Below are positions 60,316 through 64,000 of a stretch of DNA of 64,000 nt, in pieces; position 1 is the first letter of the stretch, and each line of letters opens with the position of its first letter. The stretch comes from Pseudomonadaceae bacterium (GTDB taxonomy: Bacteria; Pseudomonadota; Gammaproteobacteria; Pseudomonadales; Azotimanducaceae), in the NCBI GenBank assembly GCA_024743435.1, contig JANSWO010000001.1, positions 744,001-808,000 on the forward strand. Reading direction: 5' to 3'. The notes beneath the pieces are model-generated. The model had not been told where the DNA came from and made no database searches. It was given only the letters and a program-made list of their open reading frames with translations. The translations under genes were made by a program, and so were the position numbers.

Positions 60316-61833
60316 CTATGACTCACCGCTCTGAGTCACTAACTTGATCGCAGACGCCGCGAGCAGCAACACAAGTAATGCCATCGGCAAGCCAATGATG
60401 ATGGAGGCGGCCTGTAGAGACTCCAGACCGCCGATGAGCATTAGCGTGCAGGTCACGCCGCCCAGAATAAAACCCCAGAGCACTTTCATACTGCCCAGAT
60501 GATCCATGTGCAGCGTGTGGCAGATGACGAGTGTTGCGGAATCCAGTGATGTGATCAGCCAGGTAAAGAGCAGTAGGGCAACAACGGCCAGCAACAAGGT
60601 TTGCATGCCACCAGTTGCCAGGTTGCTGATCATCGCGATGAGCCCAAGGCTGTAGCTCTCCTCGACTGCAGTGCTCACAGCCCCCGCCGCCGCCAGTTCC
60701 TGGTGCAAGGCCGTGCCGCCGAAAACGCTCATCCACACAAGCACCACAAGCGCTGGTACGAAGAGCACACCGAGTATGAACTCTCGCACGGTTCGTCCCT
60801 TCGAAATACGAGCGATGAAGAGCCCCACAAACGGGGTCCATGCTAGCCACCATCCCCAATAAAATACCGTCCATGCGGTCTGCCAGTTGTGCCCCGACTC
60901 ATCGTCAGCAAGCCAGAAACCCATGGCTATCGCATTGACCGTGTAGTCTGCCGCATTGCTCAGCAGGTGCGAGGCCAGCCACGCTGTTGGTCCGATGACG
61001 GCGATGGTGCCCATAAGGGCAAGGCTCAGCCAGACGTTAAATTCGCTGAGCCGGCGGATGCCGCGCGCGACGCCCGAGAGCACGGATGCCACGCCCAGAA
61101 CGCTCACCACGAGTACGATCGCGATTTGGAAATGCTCGCCGAACGGTAGCCCGATCAGTGGTTCCAGGGCCGCGTTCATGCTGCCCGCTGCGAGCCCAAG
61201 CGAGGTCGCTACTCCAAACACCGTGCCGTATAGCGCCAGAAGGTCAACAACTCTTCCGGGCCAGCCGGCTGCAGCTTTGCTGCCGATGATCGGCGCGAGG
61301 GCTGCGCTGAACGTGAGTGGGCGAGCGTTCCTGTACGCAGCTAAGGCAATGGCCAGGCCGGCCACGGCGTACAAACCCCAGCCGTGCAGACCCCAGTGAA
61401 AGACCGTTACCGTTACCGCGCGGATTGCGCTGAGTTCTGAATTGCTTGGCTCGTGCGTGAACGGCGTGCCTGCAAAATGCGTTATGGGTTCGGCGGTTCC
61501 CCAGTAAACAAGGCCGGAGGCGAGGCCGGCACTGAAGAGCATTGAAAACCACGCCCAACGGGAAAATTCTGGTTTGTCATTTGGCTGGCCGATGACCTGC
61601 GAAGCGCCGGGATGGAAGGCCAATAGCGCAACAGCAATCAATGCGCCGCTGACGGTGTAGACAAACAACCAATCGAATCCGCCGACGGTTGCGTCGCGAG
61701 CGCCCAGCGTGATGCTCCTTGCGGATTCGAGATCCAGAGCTGCAAACACGCATAAAGCGGTGAGTGATGCGATTGCGAAAGCGCTCAGGCGGTGTTTGGC
61801 CGCGAACCGAACGACGGTTATTGATTGATCCAT
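60316..61833 (-). CDS. BCCT-family transporter (betaine/choline/carnitine type)
   Basis: A 505-residue inner-membrane transporter with 12 helices. 'WAWFSMLFSAGLASGLVYWGTAEPI' and the substrate-box segment 'FYWGWWLAWTPFVGLFIARISKGR' are the family signature. It would import a trimethylammonium compatible solute or related compound, coupled to Na+ or H+. ATG 61833 matches the start of the soluble tail; a longer frame is open to 61866. It is convergent with the VOC gene, four bases between stops, and divergent from yaeQ. Confidence 0.93.
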   Translation of the reverse strand: MDQSITVVRFAAKHRLSAFAIASLTALCVFAALDLESARSITLGARDATVGGFDWLFVYTVSGALIAVALLAFHPGASQVIGQPNDKPEFSRWAWFSMLFSAGLASGLVYWGTAEPITHFAGTPFTHEPSNSELSAIRAVTVTVFHWGLHGWGLYAVAGLAIALAAYRNARPLTFSAALAPIIGSKAAAGWPGRVVDLLALYGTVFGVATSLGLAAGSMNAALEPLIGLPFGEHFQIAIVLVVSVLGVASVLSGVARGIRRLSEFNVWLSLALMGTIAVIGPTAWLASHLLSNAADYTVNAIAMGFWLADDESGHNWQTAWTVFYWGWWLAWTPFVGLFIARISKGRTVREFILGVLFVPALVVLVWMSVFGGTALHQELAAAGAVSTAVEESYSLGLIAMISNLATGGMQTLLLAVVALLLFTWLITSLDSATLVICHTLHMDHLGSMKVLWGFILGGVTCTLMLIGGLESLQAASIIIGLPMALLVLLLAASAIKLVTQSGES

Positions 61834-61913
61834 GCAGCAGACGCTACCACATGAACTTCCCGGCATTTACCGCATACTACGCATCGCTTCCAAACCACCG
61901 CTGAGCTCAATCG

Positions 61914-62450
61914 ATGGCTCTCAAGCCGACTATCTACAAATTTGCGATATCGCTGTCTGATGTGGATGCGAATCGCTATGAAGAGCTTGCACTGACGGTT
62001 GCACTGCATCCCTCGGAAACCATTGAGCGCATGATGGTTCGCGTTTTAGCGTACTGCCTGAATCTTGATGATGGTCTGGAGTTTACGCGCGGTCTCAGTG
62101 ACACCGATGAGCCTGACCTGCTTCAGCGAAGCCTGGATGACCGGATTCTTACCTGGATTGAAGTTGGTGAGCCGTCAGCGGAGCGGCTGCGCAAGGCTCG
62201 CAATGTCTCCGAACAAGTTCTCGTTTACACATTCAACAGTAAATCGGATAGCTGGTGGCAGCAGGTTTCGGCTGATGCTGAGCGTCTTGGAACGAGTGTG
62301 TTCCAACTTGACTGGCACGCGATGCAGCAGTTGGCTGCGCTGACAACGCGAAATCTGTCGATCAGCGTGACGATCGCCGATGCGTCGATCTATGTGGCAG
62401 CGGATACCGGTACTGTGGAGCTGTCAGTGCAGACGTTGTCGGCTGTCTGA
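61914..62450 (+). CDS. yaeQ: YaeQ family protein
   Basis: A 178-residue protein of the YaeQ family, a nuclease-like (PD-(D/E)XK-related) fold with unsettled role. 'LKPTIYKFAISLSDVDANRYEELALTVALHPSET' and 'WIEVGEPSAERLRKA' are family-typical. Its 3' end overlaps the convergent EEP gene by 27 bases. Confidence 0.92.
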   Translation: MALKPTIYKFAISLSDVDANRYEELALTVALHPSETIERMMVRVLAYCLNLDDGLEFTRGLSDTDEPDLLQRSLDDRILTWIEVGEPSAERLRKARNVSEQVLVYTFNSKSDSWWQQVSADAERLGTSVFQLDWHAMQQLAALTTRNLSISVTIADASIYVAADTGTVELSVQTLSAV

Positions 62451-63548
62451 CGCGGACTGATCCGCGCCGGGCTTCGGTACGGCCCGGTGGTGAACATCCT
62501 TCTCCTGGGCAATCTCGTCCGCCCATTTCTCGTCCGCATCGCTCACATCCAATTGTGGCTGTGCCTCGTCGCGTCCGTCGTCGTTTGCGATGGCCAGTCG
62601 CGTCAGCAGCGCGTAGTGATCAGAACCGAACGCCGGCAGTCGCTGTATTGAGTCGAGCTGGAAATCTTGGGTATGAAAAAGATGGTCGAGCGGCCAGCGC
62701 AATAACGGGATCTTGGCATGGAAGGTGTTGAACATTCCGCGTCCGATCCGCGGATCCAGCAGGCCGCTGATTTTCCGGAACAACCTGGTGGTCGATGACC
62801 AGGCAACGTCGTTCAAGTCGCCGGTGACGATGGTGGGCTCTCCGGGGTTATCCGCAATGCTCTGGGCGACGACGATAAGCTCGGCATCGCGTTCGCTTGA
62901 TTCCGGGTTTTCCGTTGGGCTTGGTGGGGCCGGGTGTAGAAAGTGCAGATTTACGCAGGTGCCGTCGTCCAGTTGTGCGCGCAGATGCATCGATGGGACG
63001 TCTTTTTCGACAAGGAACCGCGTGTGCTGTTCCAGTATTGGCAAAGACGTGTACACGTGCATGCCGTACAAGTTGTCCAATGGGCATTTCACCGCGAACG
63101 GCAGCAAGTCCTGCAGAGAATCCAGCTTCGATTCCCACCAATCGTCGGATTCGAGTGTGACCAATACGCTCGGTTTGTGCTTTCGAACCAGCTCGATCAG
63201 CGTGTCAGCGTTGCGATTTGGCATCAGCACATTGGCGGTCAGGATGCTCAATCTGCTGCCGATATGATTGTCTGCGACGCGAGGAACTTCGCAGCGCCAT
63301 AGCCGCGTGTAAGGGAGGATCCACGCCAGTTGCCAAAGCAGGCAGGCGAGCGTGGTGGCGAGCAGTAGCAGCTTCGCTGTCGTTGCCAGATCGCCTAGCA
63401 GCACGGCCACCAGCAGACCGCCGGCGAGCACCGCGAGTTGTAGGCGAGGAAAGTCCAGCCCTCGAACCAGCCAGTGCGGATGTCGTGATAGCGGCAGCAA
63501 CGTGAACAGTACTAACGCGAGTACGGACGTCGAGAGGAGTAAAAACAT
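62424..63548 (-). CDS. Membrane-anchored endonuclease/exonuclease/phosphatase-family protein
   Basis: A 374-residue protein with three N-terminal membrane segments (residues 1-90), then an EEP domain of about 230 residues: 'ILTANVLMPNR', 'LVTLESD', 'VTGDLNDVAWSS' (GDxN) and 'FGSDHYALL' (SDH). The C-terminal 50 residues are acidic and probably disordered. Such anchored EEP proteins may act on lipids, polyphosphate or nucleic acid outside the membrane. Convergent, overlapping with yaeQ by 27 bases. Confidence 0.88.
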   Translation of the reverse strand: MFLLLSTSVLALVLFTLLPLSRHPHWLVRGLDFPRLQLAVLAGGLLVAVLLGDLATTAKLLLLATTLACLLWQLAWILPYTRLWRCEVPRVADNHIGSRLSILTANVLMPNRNADTLIELVRKHKPSVLVTLESDDWWESKLDSLQDLLPFAVKCPLDNLYGMHVYTSLPILEQHTRFLVEKDVPSMHLRAQLDDGTCVNLHFLHPAPPSPTENPESSERDAELIVVAQSIADNPGEPTIVTGDLNDVAWSSTTRLFRKISGLLDPRIGRGMFNTFHAKIPLLRWPLDHLFHTQDFQLDSIQRLPAFGSDHYALLTRLAIANDDGRDEAQPQLDVSDADEKWADEIAQEKDVHHRAVPKPGADQSASDSRQRLH

Positions 63549-63722
63549 GTAGGGCGGCGGTCCGTCGTTGGCTGACGTTGGAGACGGGGCAGGACTGTAG
63601 CAGATGTGGTTTCTGTCGGTTCAAGATGCTGTATGGAGTTCAAGGGTAATCGCTGGAAGCGATTCCACCGTCGCGTCTAGTGAACCGCGCGGCAGATGCC
63701 TTCTTGGGGGGCAGGGTATCGC

Positions 63723-63752
63723 TTGACGATAGAATGAACATGTTCATATTAT
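63723..63752 (+). promoter_or_regulatory. Regulated promoter with palindrome, before amidohydrolase gene
   Basis: TTGACG (63723-63728) and TATTAT (63747-63752) with an 18-base spacer form a sigma-70-type promoter. The spacer contains ATGAACATGTTCAT (63734-63747), a perfect 14-bp palindrome sharing half-sites with the operator at 42346-42362. The rest of 63549-63866 has no gene I would support; the 5' leader before ATG 63867 is about 108 bases. Confidence 0.65.
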
Positions 63753-63866
63753 GCGTCATCACGCGTCGTGTTCGCGCTAGCGCTAATTCGCCTGCGCAGG
63801 GTTATCTCTGCAACGGCACAGCCATTCTACGCCGCAACGTCGATGAATCGTTACCAAGGAGCCACC

Positions 63867-64000
63867 ATGACCCTGCTCAATGACCCTCGGCCCATCTCGG
63901 CTGACTCGCACGCACTCGAAGGGCCCGATGTGTTTGCAGGGTTGCCCGAGAAGTTCGGTGATGATGCGCCGCGAGTGATCAGCAAAGAGGGTGCCGGTGA
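63867..64000 (+). CDS. Amidohydrolase-family protein, N-terminal part, cut by window edge
   Basis: ATG 63867 after AAGGA opens a frame that runs off the window, 44 codons. 'PISADSHALEGPDVFAGLP' matches the 'SADSHxxEP' start of amidohydrolase-2-type metal-dependent hydrolases common in aromatic/steroid degraders, with the conserved DSH metal ligand kept. The regulated promoter at 63723 drives it. Confidence 0.7.
   Translation, partial: MTLLNDPRPISADSHALEGPDVFAGLPEKFGDDAPRVISKEGAG

Noticed and set aside
62424-62450. 27-base overlap of yaeQ and the EEP gene as an annotation error
   Set aside because: Both reading frames are clear to their stops; short convergent overlaps are common in compact genomes.

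Overview
The window looks like a chromosomal segment of a Gram-negative, aerobic, heterotrophic gammaproteobacterium, moderately GC-rich. Supporting signs are a TonB-dependent receptor, an RND efflux pair, lipoproteins with a lipobox, and YaeQ, YehS (DUF1456) and YbcJ-like S4 proteins. The species cannot be named from the sequence. I saw no rRNA, tRNA, CRISPR array, integrase, transposase or phage module. Genes are dense, on both strands, and often overlap or sit a few bases apart.

Layout. 0-5.6 kb: start of a secreted protein, a histidine-phosphatase/small-molecule-kinase fusion, an XRE regulator and a divergent TonB receptor with a clear terminator. 5.6-14.2 kb: decayed palindromic repeats, an RND efflux operon, acyl-CoA ligase, alpha/beta hydrolase and AbgT-type transporter. 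14.3-18.6 kb: a cassette of two DUF5666 lipoproteins around an HTH-bearing DUF6502 protein, preceded by a strong promoter carrying two matching 16-bp palindromes. 18.6-38.9 kb: a catabolic region with two Rieske oxygenases, an APH/EcKL-type kinase, SDR, DUF7064-type protein, hydrolases, a hydratase/aldolase/dehydratase module, carotenoid-cleavage-type oxygenase, acyl-CoA-dehydrogenase-fold enzyme and TetR. 39-48.4 kb: small housekeeping genes, two molybdopterin oxidoreductases, a Coq4-family protein, two TetR regulators and a glutathione peroxidase with an in-frame TGA at the catalytic position. 48.4-58.2 kb: two P450s, SDR, a third kinase, a third Rieske oxygenase with a coupled small protein, a phytanoyl-CoA-dioxygenase-type enzyme and a Baeyer-Villiger-type monooxygenase. 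58.2-64 kb: small membrane proteins, SCO protein, VOC protein, BCCT transporter, YaeQ, an EEP-family hydrolase and the start of an amidohydrolase under a probably regulated promoter.

Taken together, many genes suggest oxidative breakdown of hydrophobic, possibly terpenoid, steroid-like or aromatic compounds. Monooxygenases and dioxygenases would insert oxygen, SDR and acyl-CoA enzymes would process the products, and TonB, AbgT, BCCT and RND systems would move compounds across the envelope. The substrate is inference only.

The best-supported unusual observation is at 44697-45182 on the minus strand. Two apparently separate reading frames join through TGA exactly where glutathione peroxidases carry Cys or Sec. 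The RNA just after the TGA can fold a hairpin with apical loop AGGUCU, the same GCAGGUCUGC core as the E. coli fdhF SECIS. This is probably an intact selenoprotein gene that ordinary gene calling breaks in two. Other points of note are the palindrome-controlled DUF5666/DUF6502 cassette, the phosphatase-kinase fusion, a perfect-period 194-bp tandem array of palindrome-ended repeats, and several well-formed operators, two of which share half-sites 21 kb apart.
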